A stretch of 64,000 bases of DNA from DATKAS01 sp963773315 (GCA_963773315.1 CAVZAF010000005.1:248001-312000), one strand, 5' to 3'; numbered from the stretch's first letter, positions 54,115 through 62,664 are shown. Made by a program: numbers and translations. The notes: generated by a model not told the origin, from the sequence alone.

Positions 54115-55485
54115 ATGTCATCGCACCGTGAAGCACCCGAGATCTCAAAGGACCCCGTCGCCGACTCGACCGACACCTACGCGTTCGTGAGCCCCGACAA
54201 GCCCGACACCGTCACGATCATCACGAACTACATCCCCCTCGAAGACCCCGCCGGCGGCCCGAACTTCTTCGAGTTCGGCGACGACGTGCTCTATCGCGTC
54301 AACGTCGACAACGACGGCGACGGCCGGCCCGACGTGCTCTACGAGTTCCGGTTCAAGACCACGGTCACGAACCCGAACACGTTCCTGTACAACACCGGAC
54401 CGATCACGGCCCTCGACAGCCCCAACTTCAACCGGCGCCAGACCTACTCGGTCACCGAGGTCCGCAAGAACCGGCTGCCGCGCAAGCTCGGCGACAACCT
54501 GACCTCGCCGCCGTGCAACGTCGGGGCTCGGTCGACGCCGAACTACGCAAACCTGGCGAACTCCGCGATCCATTTCGTCTCCGACGACATCGTGGTCTTC
54601 GCCGGTCAGCGGCTCGACGGCTTCTTCGTCGACCTCGGCGCGGTGTTCGACCTCGCCGCGCTGCGACCGTTCCAGAACCTGCACCTGATCCCGACTCCCG
54701 CGGCCCCGGGCGTCAATGCGCTCCGGTCGTTCAACGTCCACACGATCGCGATCCAGATCCCGATCACGCGCCTCACCCGAGACGGCTCGAAGCCGAGCGA
54801 CCCGTTGGGCACCAACGCCACGATCGGCGTGTGGGCGTCAGCGCACAGGCAGAAGGCGCTCGTTCGGGACGGCGGCAAGGACGTCAGCGTCGGTCCGTTC
54901 GTCCAAGTGTCGCGACTCGGCAACCCACTCTTCAACGAGGTCATCGTCCCGATGGGTCGCAAAGACGAGTGGAACACCGACACGCCGGACGGCGACAGCT
55001 CGTACGCGCCGTTCGTCGCCCAGCCCGAGCTCGCGAAGCTGCTGCCGGTCCTCTACCCAGGTGTGTTCCCGAACCTCGCGGCATTCAAGGCCGACCGTGC
55101 AGATCTGCTCGCGATCCTGCTCACCGGCATCCCGAAGGGCATCATCCCCGGGTTCCAGAACTTCACGGGGCCGACGCAGGCAGACATGCTGCGGCTCAAC
55201 GTGGCGATCCCACCGTCGGGCTCGCCGAACGCGAACGGGATCCTCGGCGGCGACCTGGCCGGCTTCCCGAACGGCCGGCGGGTGTTCGACGACATCGTGA
55301 CGATCGAGCTCCGGGCCGTCGCTGGTCTCACGATCCCCTTGGTGAACCCCTCGTACGTGCCGGACGGTGCGGCCAAGCTCGTGGACGACGGCAGCGCCTC
55401 GACGTTGCCGAGCTACCTGACGGGCTTCCCGTACCTCGGTCATCCGGTCAGCGGCTCGGAGGTGCAGCCGCTGTCGGTGGCGTGA
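54115..55485 (+). CDS. DUF4331-family protein
   Basis: The 456-residue protein begins SSHREAPEISKDPVADSTDTYAFVSPDKPDTV, the DUF4331 opening, and keeps family motifs along its length (YRFRF-like DVLYEFRFKT, GAVFDLAALRPFQNLHL, GSARRQ-like SAHRQKALVRDGG, GRRVFDDIVTIELRAVAG). No signal peptide is seen, so export, if any, is not by Sec. Function of DUF4331 is unknown; members occur with stress-related or surface genes. Its stop overlaps the next ATG by one base. Confidence 0.85.
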   Translation: MSSHREAPEISKDPVADSTDTYAFVSPDKPDTVTIITNYIPLEDPAGGPNFFEFGDDVLYRVNVDNDGDGRPDVLYEFRFKTTVTNPNTFLYNTGPITALDSPNFNRRQTYSVTEVRKNRLPRKLGDNLTSPPCNVGARSTPNYANLANSAIHFVSDDIVVFAGQRLDGFFVDLGAVFDLAALRPFQNLHLIPTPAAPGVNALRSFNVHTIAIQIPITRLTRDGSKPSDPLGTNATIGVWASAHRQKALVRDGGKDVSVGPFVQVSRLGNPLFNEVIVPMGRKDEWNTDTPDGDSSYAPFVAQPELAKLLPVLYPGVFPNLAAFKADRADLLAILLTGIPKGIIPGFQNFTGPTQADMLRLNVAIPPSGSPNANGILGGDLAGFPNGRRVFDDIVTIELRAVAGLTIPLVNPSYVPDGAAKLVDDGSASTLPSYLTGFPYLGHPVSGSEVQPLSVA

Positions 55486-55805
55486 TGTCCGGACATCACC
55501 ACCACAACCACCACGCCGTAGGTGGAGGGGCAGCGGTGCTCGACATCGGTGGCGATGTCGGCGCGCTGCTCGCGCTGATGGATGCCGAAGCCGAAGGCAC
55601 TGAGCTCCATGTGCGTGTCGCCGGGAGCACCGACACGCTGCACACCGGAGTCTGGAGTCGTCACCTGGGCAACGAGCACATCACCGCCGCATTGTTCTGC
55701 GCGCTGAGCGAAGGCACCTATTGGGTGCTGGAAGACGACGGTCGCGATCGCATCGGGGTCATCGTGAAAGGTGGCGAGCTCGCCGAGCTCGACCTCCGCC
55801 GTTAG
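55485..55805 (+). CDS. Small protein with His-rich N-terminus
   Basis: The 106-residue product begins SGHHHHNHHAVGG and continues with an alpha/beta domain (LLALMDAEAEGTELHVRVAG ... RHLGNEHITAALFCALSEGTYWVL). The His cluster could bind Ni2+, Zn2+ or Cu+; the rest is not recognised. ATG 55485 overlaps the DUF4331 stop (TGATG), so the three genes from 53809 form one unit. A strong hairpin at 55822-55854 ends it. Confidence 0.7.
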   Translation: MSGHHHHNHHAVGGGAAVLDIGGDVGALLALMDAEAEGTELHVRVAGSTDTLHTGVWSRHLGNEHITAALFCALSEGTYWVLEDDGRDRIGVIVKGGELAELDLRR

Positions 55806-55821
55806 CCCCAGAACGCACGCG

Positions 55822-55854
55822 CGAGTGACCGGCCATCGGGAGGCCGGTCACTCG
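55822..55854. terminator. Bidirectional hairpin between convergent genes
   Basis: CGAGTGACCGGCC (55822-55834) and its reverse complement (55842-55854) form a perfect 13-bp stem with a 7-base loop, placed 16 bp after one stop and 35 bp before another convergent stop. Confidence 0.8.
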
Positions 55855-55889
55855 TGCGCGAGATCTGGAGATCATCGAGAGGCAGTGGG

Positions 55890-55964
55890 CTACACGCGCT
55901 TCGCCAAGTAGATGATCGCCAGGATGATCAGAACGAGCACGAGAAAGCCGCCACCGATGTACAT
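55890..55964 (-). CDS. 24-residue hydrophobic peptide
   Basis: A short ORF starting MYIGGGFLVLVLIILA has ATG 55964 eight bases after AAGGAG and stops at TAG 55890. The peptide is a single membrane helix with a basic end (LAKRV). The strong ribosome-binding site and a terminator behind it argue that it is real. Such tiny membrane peptides are easily missed by gene finders. Confidence 0.55.
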   Translation of the reverse strand: MYIGGGFLVLVLIILAIIYLAKRV

Positions 55965-56029
55965 GCACTGCTCCTTGCGAGTGGGTTACGACTGGTCACA
56001 TACCCCCTCGCGACAGAGCCGAGACGCGA

Positions 56030-56236
56030 CTACGTCACGTTTGCCCTGGTCCGCCGCGCTGCGCGCGCAGCGCGGAACTGCTTGCGGCGACGGACGATGC
56101 TCACGACCATCACCGCGCGAAGCAATGCCATCGCGAGGAGGATCCCTCCGATGAGCACCGCGCCACGACTGATCAGCACGAGCCCGAGCAGGACTCCCAG
56201 CGCGAGAAGCGAGATCCGAAGCCAAAGCACTCGCAT
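56030..56236 (-). CDS. Small two-helix membrane protein
   Basis: The 68-residue protein has two hydrophobic segments (VLWLRISLLALGVLLGLVLIS and VLIGGILLAMALLRAVMVVSI) and a strongly basic C-terminus (RRRKQFRAARAARRTR). Start ATG 56236. No family recognised; the basic tail should be cytoplasmic. Same strand and about 65 bp upstream of the 24-residue peptide gene. Confidence 0.6.
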   Translation of the reverse strand: MRVLWLRISLLALGVLLGLVLISRGAVLIGGILLAMALLRAVMVVSIVRRRKQFRAARAARRTRANVT

Positions 56237-56291
56237 ACGAGCAGCGTCGCTCGCGACTGTGAAGGATGTGTGAGCTCAGGACAGTGTGAGC

Positions 56292-56654
56292 TCAGGACTT
56301 GGCGTACGTCCCCGCGGTGGTGCTGTCGAACTCGTACGCGACGAACGGCTCGTCACCGACGATCCATGCATCGTGATCGGGCTCGATCACATACGCATCG
56401 CCCGTACCGGCTTCGCCTTCGGTCCCGTCGGCGTGCTTGATGTGGATCTTCCCGGAGACGACCACACCGACGTGGTGGGCCTGGCAGGACTCGGTGCCGA
56501 CGACGGGTTTGATGCATTCGGACCAGCGCCAACCGGGCTGCAGTGTCATGCGCGCCGCCTTCACCGAACCCAGGTCCACGACCTCCATCCGGGACTTGTC
56601 CGGCGTTCGGGTCTCGTCGGGGTTGTCGAAGCTCTTCTTCACCAATCCAGCCAT
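56292..56654 (-). CDS. Cupin-domain protein
   Basis: The 120-residue protein shows the cupin motif 1 region as WRWSECIKPVVGTESCQAHHVGVVVSGKIHI and motif 2 near EAGTGDAYVIEPDHDAWIVGDEPFVAYEF. A small single-cupin protein, possibly a metal-dependent enzyme or sensor. ATG 56654; it follows the next gene by ten bases on the same strand, so the two may be co-transcribed. Confidence 0.8.
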   Translation of the reverse strand: MAGLVKKSFDNPDETRTPDKSRMEVVDLGSVKAARMTLQPGWRWSECIKPVVGTESCQAHHVGVVVSGKIHIKHADGTEGEAGTGDAYVIEPDHDAWIVGDEPFVAYEFDSTTAGTYAKS

Positions 56655-56664
56655 CAGTGTCCTT

Positions 56665-56961
56665 TCAGGAAGCGTCGTCGGACACTACGTCAAGGTCGAA
56701 GAACGCGGGCGGTGCGTCGAGCAGTGCGGCTTGCTTCTCCCCGAACGCTGTCGTCTCGGGCAAGTTCGAGTTCTCCATCGCCGACTCGTACGAGTCGAAG
56801 AACGCAAAGATCAGGTGCCGCGTCGGGTTGTTGCGATCGCGGGTGACGATCGAGCGCCGCAGCGTCCGCTTGCCCTCCGTCGCCTTCTTCCACTGCTCCT
56901 CGAGCGCAGTGAGCTCGTCGATCTTGGACGTCTTCATCTCGATGACCTGGATAAATGCCAT
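56665..56961 (-). CDS. Small protein of ABM/stress-response dimeric alpha-beta type
   Basis: The 98-residue protein (FIQVIEMKTSKIDELTALEEQWKKATEGKRTLRRSIVTRD, then HLIFAFFDSYESAMENSNLPET) has the beta-alpha-beta pattern of dimeric ferredoxin-like-fold enzymes such as antibiotic biosynthesis monooxygenases. I cannot place it more finely. ATG 56961 after GGAAGGGAG. It precedes the cupin gene in the same direction. Confidence 0.65.
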   Translation of the reverse strand: MAFIQVIEMKTSKIDELTALEEQWKKATEGKRTLRRSIVTRDRNNPTRHLIFAFFDSYESAMENSNLPETTAFGEKQAALLDAPPAFFDLDVVSDDAS

Positions 56962-57017
56962 CAGGTGCTCCCTTCCACGTGAGCTGTCATGCAACAGTCC
57001 CACATGAAGGACGTCCG

Positions 57018-58748
57018 TTACACCGGCGGTCGACGGCGCGAGAGCCAGCCTGCTTCCCTGCGCTCCTGGTCCTGCTGGGTGATGCGGGCCCGCAGGACGT
57101 CGGTGCGGGTGCAGATGCCGACGAGCGCACCGCCGTCGACGACGGGCAAGTGGTCGACCCCCTCCTCGACCATGCGGTTCAGCGCTGTCTGCAATGTCTC
57201 ACGCGGCGCTGCAGTCACGACTTCGGTCGTCGCGACGTCGATCACCGACTGCACCCCGTCGGAGAGCGCAAGCAAGTCGGCGCTGTCGACGAGGCCGGCG
57301 AGCCTGCCGTGCTCGTCGACGACGGGGAACGCGCCGTGCCGGTGCGCCCGGAACACGTCGTCGACCTCCTTCGGCGATGCGCAGCTGGGCACGGTCACGA
57401 CGTCGCGCGTCATGACCTCGCCGACTGTCCACGTGCGCAGCGGGTCGGCGTGGAACCCCGCCGGCACCGCCACGCCTCGACGTGCGAGCTTCTCGGTCAT
57501 GATGCTGTGCTCGAGCAACGTGCGGGCGACGAGGTCGGCCAGCACCGCAGCGAGCATCAACGGAAGCATCGCGTTGTAGTCGCGCGTGAGCTCGAAGATG
57601 AACACGATCGCCGCGAACGGAGCGCGGGCTGCCGCGCCGAACGTCGCTGCCATCGCGACGAGCGCGAACGCCGACGGTGAGATGCCGATGCCGGGAAACG
57701 CGCGGACCAGCAGCTCACCTGTGAACGCGCCGAACGTGCTGCTGATGATGAGGATGGGAGCGAGCGTGCCGCCCGACGTGCCCGACCCGAGCGCGATCCA
57801 CCAGATGATGAGCTTGCCGATGCACAGCGCGGCCAGGGTGCCCAGCGCGAGCCGACCCGCGAGCGTGTCGTCGATGACGTCGTAGCCGACGCCGAGGGCC
57901 CGCGGCACGAGCAGCCCGAGCGACGCCCACACGAGCGCGCCCACGATCGGATGCCACGCGACGCCGAACGGCAGGCGTCTGAACACGCCTTCGACCGAGA
58001 ACAACCCACGCGTGATGAGCACCGCGAGCAGTCCGCACGCGAGACCGAGCGCACCGAACAGCGGGAGCTGGCCTAGACCACTGAAGCTGTGTGGGGGCAC
58101 CGAGAAGAGCGGCCCGTTCCCGAGGAGCAGCGCGTGCACGCCGCCGGCAATGCTCGTTGCGACGACGAGAGGGATGAACGCGCGCGGTGAGAACTCGAAC
58201 AGCAGGAGCTCGATCGCGAGCACGACCGCGGCGAGCGGCGTGCCGAACGTCGCTGCCATGCCCGCCGCCGCGCCACACGCGAGCAAGATCTTTCGCTCAC
58301 TCGCCGAGACGTGGATGAGCTGACCCACGAGCGATCCGATCGCCCCACCGGTGACGATGATCGGGCCCTCGGCGCCGAACGGTCCGCCGGTGCCGATGGC
58401 GATGGCCGCCGACAGCGGCTTCGCGATGGCGGTGCGCGGCGCGACCTTGCTCCGCCGGGTCAGCACCGCCTCCATCGCCTCGGGGATGCCGTGGCCGCGG
58501 ATGATCGGCGACCACCTCGCGAGCAACGTCACGACCGCGCCGCCGGCCATCGCGGTGAGGACCACGAGCGGCCCGAGGTCGAGGGTTGCGTAGTTCGGGA
58601 GCGTCGTTCCCCACTGATGGAAGAGGAGGAGGTTCGTGAGGATCGCGATGAGTCGGATCAGCACCCACGCCGTGCCGCCGGCCACGAGGCCGATGCCGAC
58701 CGCGAGGCCGCACAGGAGCAAGAGACGCCGGGGCGGATGACCTGTCAT
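57018..58748 (-). CDS. ClC-family chloride channel/transporter with CBS domains
   Basis: The 576-residue protein has about 12 to 14 hydrophobic segments and ClC signatures: RGHGIPEAMEA (GxGIPE), GTGGPFGAEGPIIVTGGAIGS (GxEGP with the gating Glu) and GSGTSGGTLAPILIISSTFGAFTG. Two C-terminal CBS domains follow (TVGEVMTRDVVTVPSCASPKEV ... FPVVDEHGRLAGLVDSADLLAL and VVTAAPRETLQTALNRMVEEGVDHLPVVDGGALVGICTRTDVL), which bind adenine nucleotides in relatives. The gating Glu favours H+/Cl- exchange over a plain channel. ATG 58748; divergent from a MarR regulator. Confidence 0.88.
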   Translation of the reverse strand: MTGHPPRRLLLLCGLAVGIGLVAGGTAWVLIRLIAILTNLLLFHQWGTTLPNYATLDLGPLVVLTAMAGGAVVTLLARWSPIIRGHGIPEAMEAVLTRRSKVAPRTAIAKPLSAAIAIGTGGPFGAEGPIIVTGGAIGSLVGQLIHVSASERKILLACGAAAGMAATFGTPLAAVVLAIELLLFEFSPRAFIPLVVATSIAGGVHALLLGNGPLFSVPPHSFSGLGQLPLFGALGLACGLLAVLITRGLFSVEGVFRRLPFGVAWHPIVGALVWASLGLLVPRALGVGYDVIDDTLAGRLALGTLAALCIGKLIIWWIALGSGTSGGTLAPILIISSTFGAFTGELLVRAFPGIGISPSAFALVAMAATFGAAARAPFAAIVFIFELTRDYNAMLPLMLAAVLADLVARTLLEHSIMTEKLARRGVAVPAGFHADPLRTWTVGEVMTRDVVTVPSCASPKEVDDVFRAHRHGAFPVVDEHGRLAGLVDSADLLALSDGVQSVIDVATTEVVTAAPRETLQTALNRMVEEGVDHLPVVDGGALVGICTRTDVLRARITQQDQERREAGWLSRRRPPV

Positions 58749-58770
58749 GCTCTTCCAATCTATCGTGATA

Positions 58771-58784
58771 CGATGTAATCATCG
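58771..58784. promoter_or_regulatory. Inverted repeat between the ClC and MarR genes
   Basis: CGATGTAATCATCG has 5-bp arms (CGATG/CATCG) and overlaps an AT-rich stretch with a second inverted repeat ATCGTGATACGAT just before it (58762-58774). It is the only AT-rich site between the divergent starts and may bind the MarR protein. Confidence 0.45.
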
Positions 58785-59213
58785 AGACGATTCGAGGCGC
58801 GACCCTGACGCTCGACGACGCGGCCTACGGCGAGCTGCTCGAGTTCCGCACCGCGCTTCGCCGGTTCCTCCACTGGAGCGACCAGCAAGCTCGGCTCGAG
58901 GGGCTCACCGCCCAGCAGCACCAGCTGCTCCTTGCGATCCGTGGGCACGCCGGCGGCGAGCCCACGATCAGCGAGGTCGCCGAGTCACTCCTCCTGCGTC
59001 ACCACAGCACGGTCGAGCTCGCCGACCGCGCCGAGCAGGCGGGCCTCGTGAAGCGGGCCGTCGACGACGACGACCGCCGCGTGGTGCGCCTGTCGCTCAC
59101 GCCGAAGGGTCAACGGCTGCTCCACCGACTGTCGGCCGCACACATCGACGAGCTGCAGCGGTTGGCGCCCACGGTGGTCCGGCTCGCGAGGCCTCGACGG
59201 ACCTGCAATCTGA
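58781..59213 (+). CDS. MarR-family regulator, start unclear and end frameshifted
   Basis: EFRTALRRFLHWSDQQARLEGLTAQQHQLLLAIRGH and the winged helix ISEVAESLLLRHHSTVELADRAEQAGLVKRAVDDDDRRVVRLSLTPKGQRLLHRL match MarR. In that frame the stop at 58766 leaves no ATG/GTG/TTG before the conserved part, and the frame runs past the expected end into the next gene. A shift near 59190 would allow a stop at 59211-59213. Small indels at both ends are probable. It may control the ClC gene. Confidence 0.6.
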
Positions 59214-59250
59214 CCGATCGGTCGGCTGACCGAGCAGGCAGTGCAACGAT

Positions 59251-59799
59251 GTGCTCGCCATGGTGCGCACCCGGACCGACGACCTGCTCTTGGGCGAGTG
59301 GGCGTGCCTCGCGCTGCTCACGCAGCAGCCCGCACACGGCTACGACATCGCCTCGCGCCTGGCTCCGACCGGTGACATCGGTCGCGTGTGGTCACTGTCT
59401 CGTCCGCTGACCTACCGCGCGCTCGATCAGCTGACCCAGCGCGGCTTGATCGTCCCGGTGGCGGAGGAAAAGGGCAAGGCGGGCGGAACTCGCACCATCC
59501 TCGCCGCGACGGCGCAGGGCCGAAGACTCGTGCGCCGATGGCTCGAGCAGCCAGTCCCCCACTTTCGAGCCGTACGCGACGAGCTGCTCCTCAAGCTGGT
59601 CCTCGCGCAGTCGCTCGGCGTCGACCGGATGAAGCTGCTGCAGTCACAGCGCGCCCTGTTCGCTCCGATGGTCGACGCACTCGCGGTGTCGGGCGGAAGC
59701 CGAAAGGCGACGTCCGATCCGGTCTCGGTATGGCGCTACGAGTCGTCGCGCTCGACGCTTCGTTTCATCGATCGGATGATCGCCGCGTCGCGTCACTGA
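59251..59799 (+). CDS. PadR-family transcriptional regulator
   Basis: The 182-residue protein has the PadR opening LLLGEWACLALLTQQPAHGYDIASRLA, the winged helix VWSLSRPLTYRALDQLTQRGLIVPV with a wing (EEKGKAGGTRTILAATAQGRRLV), and a helical C-terminal dimerisation part. ATG 59251. It lies tail to tail with modC (two bases apart). The target is unknown; molybdate genes are possible but would be on the opposite strand. Confidence 0.82.
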   Translation: MLAMVRTRTDDLLLGEWACLALLTQQPAHGYDIASRLAPTGDIGRVWSLSRPLTYRALDQLTQRGLIVPVAEEKGKAGGTRTILAATAQGRRLVRRWLEQPVPHFRAVRDELLLKLVLAQSLGVDRMKLLQSQRALFAPMVDALAVSGGSRKATSDPVSVWRYESSRSTLRFIDRMIAASRH

Positions 59800-59801
59800 G
59801 C

Positions 59802-60854
59802 TCACACGGGGTAGAGGCTCACCTCTGTCGCCTTTACCGAGGCCCATATCTGCACGCCGGGCCGAAGTCCGAGATGATCGATTGCCGCCGGCGTGACTTC
59901 GGCGACGAGGGGCACCTCGCCCGCGAGGCTCACGCGGACACGGTCCGCGAGACGGTCGACATCGGACACAGTGACGGCCCACACGTTCCGAGGGCTTCCC
60001 TCCGGAAGCGCGGGATACAGCGCCACCGAGTGCGGAGCGATGACCGCGAAGACCGGTCCGTCCAATGTGTCAGCAGAGACGACACGTCCTCCGGAGTCGG
60101 TCGAGATCAACCCTTGCTTTGCGGTGCCGCTCAGCAGGTTGAGGCCCACCAGGTCGGCGACGTAGCGCGATCGAGGCCGCGCGGTGACGTCGGACAGCGT
60201 CCCGGACTGCACGATGCGCCCTGATTCGACGATCACCACTCGATCAGCGAGGGCGTACGCGTCGACCGGGTCGTGCGTGACGAGGAGGCGCGCGCCAGCA
60301 AACGTCGAGAGGTGACGTCTGAGATCGCGCCGCACGTCTGACTTGGCGCCCGCGTCGAGCGCCGCGAGGGGCTCGTCGAGAAGGAGCACACGAGGCTCGG
60401 TCGCGAGGGCGCGCGCCAGGGCAACCCGTTGCGCCTGCCCGCCCGAGAGCGCGCCCGGTCGCAGCTGCGCGTGGTCGTCGAGCCCAACCCGCGTGAGCCA
60501 GGCGAGCGCGCGCTGGCGCGCTTCACCTCTTGGCACACCTCGAGCTCGCAACCCGAACGCGACGTTCTCGATCGCGGTGAGGCTGGGAAAGAGGAGGTAG
60601 TCCTGGAAGACGACGCCCATTGGTCGTTGGTTGGCCGGCACGAAGACGCCGGCAGTGGGGTCGTCGAGGACGCGGTCGTCGAGCCTGATCAGCCCTTCGT
60701 CGATCGCCAACAAGCCCGCGAGGCATCGGAAGAGCGTCGTCTTCCCGGCCCCGTTCGGTCCGAGGACGGCGATCGTCTCGCCACCCGCGGCGTGGAGCTC
60801 GACGTCGAGGTGGAGCGCACCGAGCGTGCAACGCACGCGTGCGTCAAGGCTCAT
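59802..60854 (-). CDS. modC: Molybdate ABC transporter ATP-binding protein
   Basis: The 350-residue protein has Walker A GPNGAGKTTLF, signature LSGGQAQRVALAR, Walker B VLLLDEPLAALDAG and H-loop LLVTHDPVDAYAL, followed by a C-terminal TOBE-like region (ADLVGLNLLSGTAK ... SLAGEVPLVAEVTPAAIDHLGL) that senses the oxyanion in ModC. ATG 60854 overlaps the modB stop (ATGA). The operon order modA-modB-modC on the minus strand is standard. Confidence 0.88.
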   Translation of the reverse strand: MSLDARVRCTLGALHLDVELHAAGGETIAVLGPNGAGKTTLFRCLAGLLAIDEGLIRLDDRVLDDPTAGVFVPANQRPMGVVFQDYLLFPSLTAIENVAFGLRARGVPRGEARQRALAWLTRVGLDDHAQLRPGALSGGQAQRVALARALATEPRVLLLDEPLAALDAGAKSDVRRDLRRHLSTFAGARLLVTHDPVDAYALADRVVIVESGRIVQSGTLSDVTARPRSRYVADLVGLNLLSGTAKQGLISTDSGGRVVSADTLDGPVFAVIAPHSVALYPALPEGSPRNVWAVTVSDVDRLADRVRVSLAGEVPLVAEVTPAAIDHLGLRPGVQIWASVKATEVSLYPV

Positions 60855-61699
60855 GGACTCGGCGCTTGGCCACTCCCGAGGAAGCGATCGCGAAGGCCTA
60901 CCAGGACGCCGAACGACACCGCGATGAGCACCAAGCTCAAGACGATCGCCTCGTCCGGCTTCACCTCGTTCGCGATGTAGATGGCGAGCGGCATCGTCTG
61001 CGTCCGTCCCGGGAAGTTTCCAGCGAACGTGATCGTCGCGCCGAACTCCCCGAGCGCACGTGCCCACGCGAGGACGGCCCCCGCGACGAGCCCGGGACGG
61101 ATCGCCGGCACCGTCACGCGGCGGAACACATACCACCGGGAGGCGCCGAGTGTCCGCGCCGCGTCTTCGTACCGTGTGTCGAGCTGACGGAAGGCCGCCT
61201 CGACGGTCAGCACGAGAAACGGCATCGCCACGAAGGTCTGCGCGACGATCACGCCCGCGGTCGTGAACGGCAGCGTGATGCCGAACCAGCGGTCGAGGTA
61301 TTGCCCGACGAGGCCGCGACGACCGAGCGCGTAGAAGAGCGCGACACCGGCGACAACGGGCGGCAGCACCATCGAGAGCGTGCACAGCGCTCTCGCCGCG
61401 CTCCTGCCCGGGAACTCGACGCGGGCCAGCAGCCAGGCGAGGGGGACTCCGAGCAGGAGCGAGAAGAGGGTCGCCCAGGTCGAGCACCACAACGACAGCC
61501 GCAGCGCCGTCAACGAGCTGTGAGACGTGAGGATCGACCACGCGTCGCCCCACGGTGCCTTCCAGAGCAAGCCCAGGAACGGCAGTGCGAAGAAGACGAG
61601 GGCTGCGATCGCAAGCACGAGCACCGGGAGCGGCAGGCCCTCGTTCCGGGCTGACCGGCGGGCCCCGCTCCGCTGGGTCGCAGGCGCCGAGGCGCTCAC
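60851..61699 (-). CDS. modB: Molybdate ABC transporter permease
   Basis: The 282-residue protein has five to six membrane helices and the permease loop EDAARTLGASRWYVFRRVTVPAIRPGLVAGAVLAWARALGEFGATITFAGN, the EAA motif of ModB (the ALGEFGA is diagnostic of molybdate/tungstate permeases). GTG 61699 overlaps the modA stop (GTGA). Confidence 0.88.
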   Translation of the reverse strand: MSASAPATQRSGARRSARNEGLPLPVLVLAIAALVFFALPFLGLLWKAPWGDAWSILTSHSSLTALRLSLWCSTWATLFSLLLGVPLAWLLARVEFPGRSAARALCTLSMVLPPVVAGVALFYALGRRGLVGQYLDRWFGITLPFTTAGVIVAQTFVAMPFLVLTVEAAFRQLDTRYEDAARTLGASRWYVFRRVTVPAIRPGLVAGAVLAWARALGEFGATITFAGNFPGRTQTMPLAIYIANEVKPDEAIVLSLVLIAVSFGVLVGLRDRFLGSGQAPSP

Positions 61700-62544
61700 G
61701 GCGCCATGAAGCCGTACTTCGCGAGGATCTGCTGTCCGTCAGGGCCGAGGACGTAGTCGATGAAGGCCTGATCGACGTCGGCATGAGTCGACGCCTTGAC
61801 CGAAGCGATGGGGTACTTGGCGACGACGTTGATGTCGTTCGGGATGGTCACGGCCTCAGCCTTGTCTCCCGCCGCCATGACGTCGGTGATGTAGACGATT
61901 CCCGCGTCCGCCTCGCCCGCGGTCACCTTCGTGACGACGCCCTTCACGTTCTGCTCCTGGCTCACCGGAGTCACGGTGATCTTCGCAGCCTCGAAGACCT
62001 GCGAGGCGTACTTGCCACACGGCACCTCCGGTGCGCACACGACGACCTTGACGTCAGGCTTGGCGAGATCAGCCACTCCGGTGATGCCGGCCGGGTTGCC
62101 CTTCGGCACGATGATCGCCAACAGGTTCGTGGCGAAGACCACCGGCTCGGTGCCGTTGAGCCCCGCGGTCGTGAGCTTGTCCATGTTGGAGGTGTCGGCA
62201 GAGGCGAAGACGTCGGCGGGCGCGCCCTGGGTGATCTGCTGCACGAGCGCCGAGGACGCATCGAAGCTGAACGTCACCTTGGCGCCCGGGTTGGCCTGCG
62301 TGAACGCGGTGCCGATCTCGTTGAACGCGTCGGTGAGGGACGCCGCCGCGAAGACGGTGATGTCACCCGACACGGGGACCGCGGTCGAGGCGGCCGAGGT
62401 CGATGCCGCGGAGGATGAGGGTGCGCCAGTCGTCGCGGCTGCACCGGTCGACGCGGCCGACGATCCGCTGTCGTCCCCGCACGCGGCGGCGAGGAACCCG
62501 AACAGCACGAGGAGGACGAGAAGCAACGACCGGGAACGACGCAT
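61696..62544 (-). CDS. modA: Molybdate-binding lipoprotein
   Basis: The 282-residue protein has a lipoprotein signal (LLLVLLVLFGFLAAACGDD) and the ModA fold: ITVFAAASLTDAFNEIGTAFTQANPGAKVTFSFDASSALVQQI, with the Ser/Ala residues that hold the oxyanion, then GAPADVFASADTSNMDKL and VVVCAPEVPCGKYASQVF. ATG 62544 begins the signal peptide; a longer in-frame start upstream adds no recognisable sequence. A pair of direct repeats lies 26-57 bp upstream. Confidence 0.88.
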   Translation of the reverse strand: MRRSRSLLLVLLVLFGFLAAACGDDSGSSAASTGAAATTGAPSSSAASTSAASTAVPVSGDITVFAAASLTDAFNEIGTAFTQANPGAKVTFSFDASSALVQQITQGAPADVFASADTSNMDKLTTAGLNGTEPVVFATNLLAIIVPKGNPAGITGVADLAKPDVKVVVCAPEVPCGKYASQVFEAAKITVTPVSQEQNVKGVVTKVTAGEADAGIVYITDVMAAGDKAEAVTIPNDINVVAKYPIASVKASTHADVDQAFIDYVLGPDGQQILAKYGFMAP

Positions 62545-62569
62545 GGACGCGGACCGTACCAGACTGATA

Positions 62570-62601
62570 GTCAGCAGTTGAATATGTTGGTCAGCCGTTG
62601 A
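62570..62601. promoter_or_regulatory. Two 12-bp direct repeats between modA and a short ORF
   Basis: GTCAGCAGTTGA (62570-62581) and GTCAGCCGTTGA (62590-62601) differ in one base and are 20 bp apart, about two helical turns, so a dimeric regulator could bind both from one face. They do not match the known ModE palindrome. Confidence 0.5.
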
Positions 62602-62616
62602 CGAAAGGAGACAAAC

Positions 62617-62664
62617 ATGCGCCTCAGCATCAAGGCGACCGAGGTGATGCTCGCCAAGGACTAG
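62617..62664 (+). CDS. 15-residue ORF between the mod operon and tsaA
   Basis: MRLSIKATEVMLAKD starts at ATG 62617 after AAAGGAGA and ends at TAG 62664, overlapping the convergent tsaA stop. The ribosome-binding site is good and the opening resembles the start of Mop/TOBE-type proteins, but it is too short to prove. It may be the 5' end of a lost gene or a leader. Confidence 0.35.
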   Translation: MRLSIKATEVMLAKD

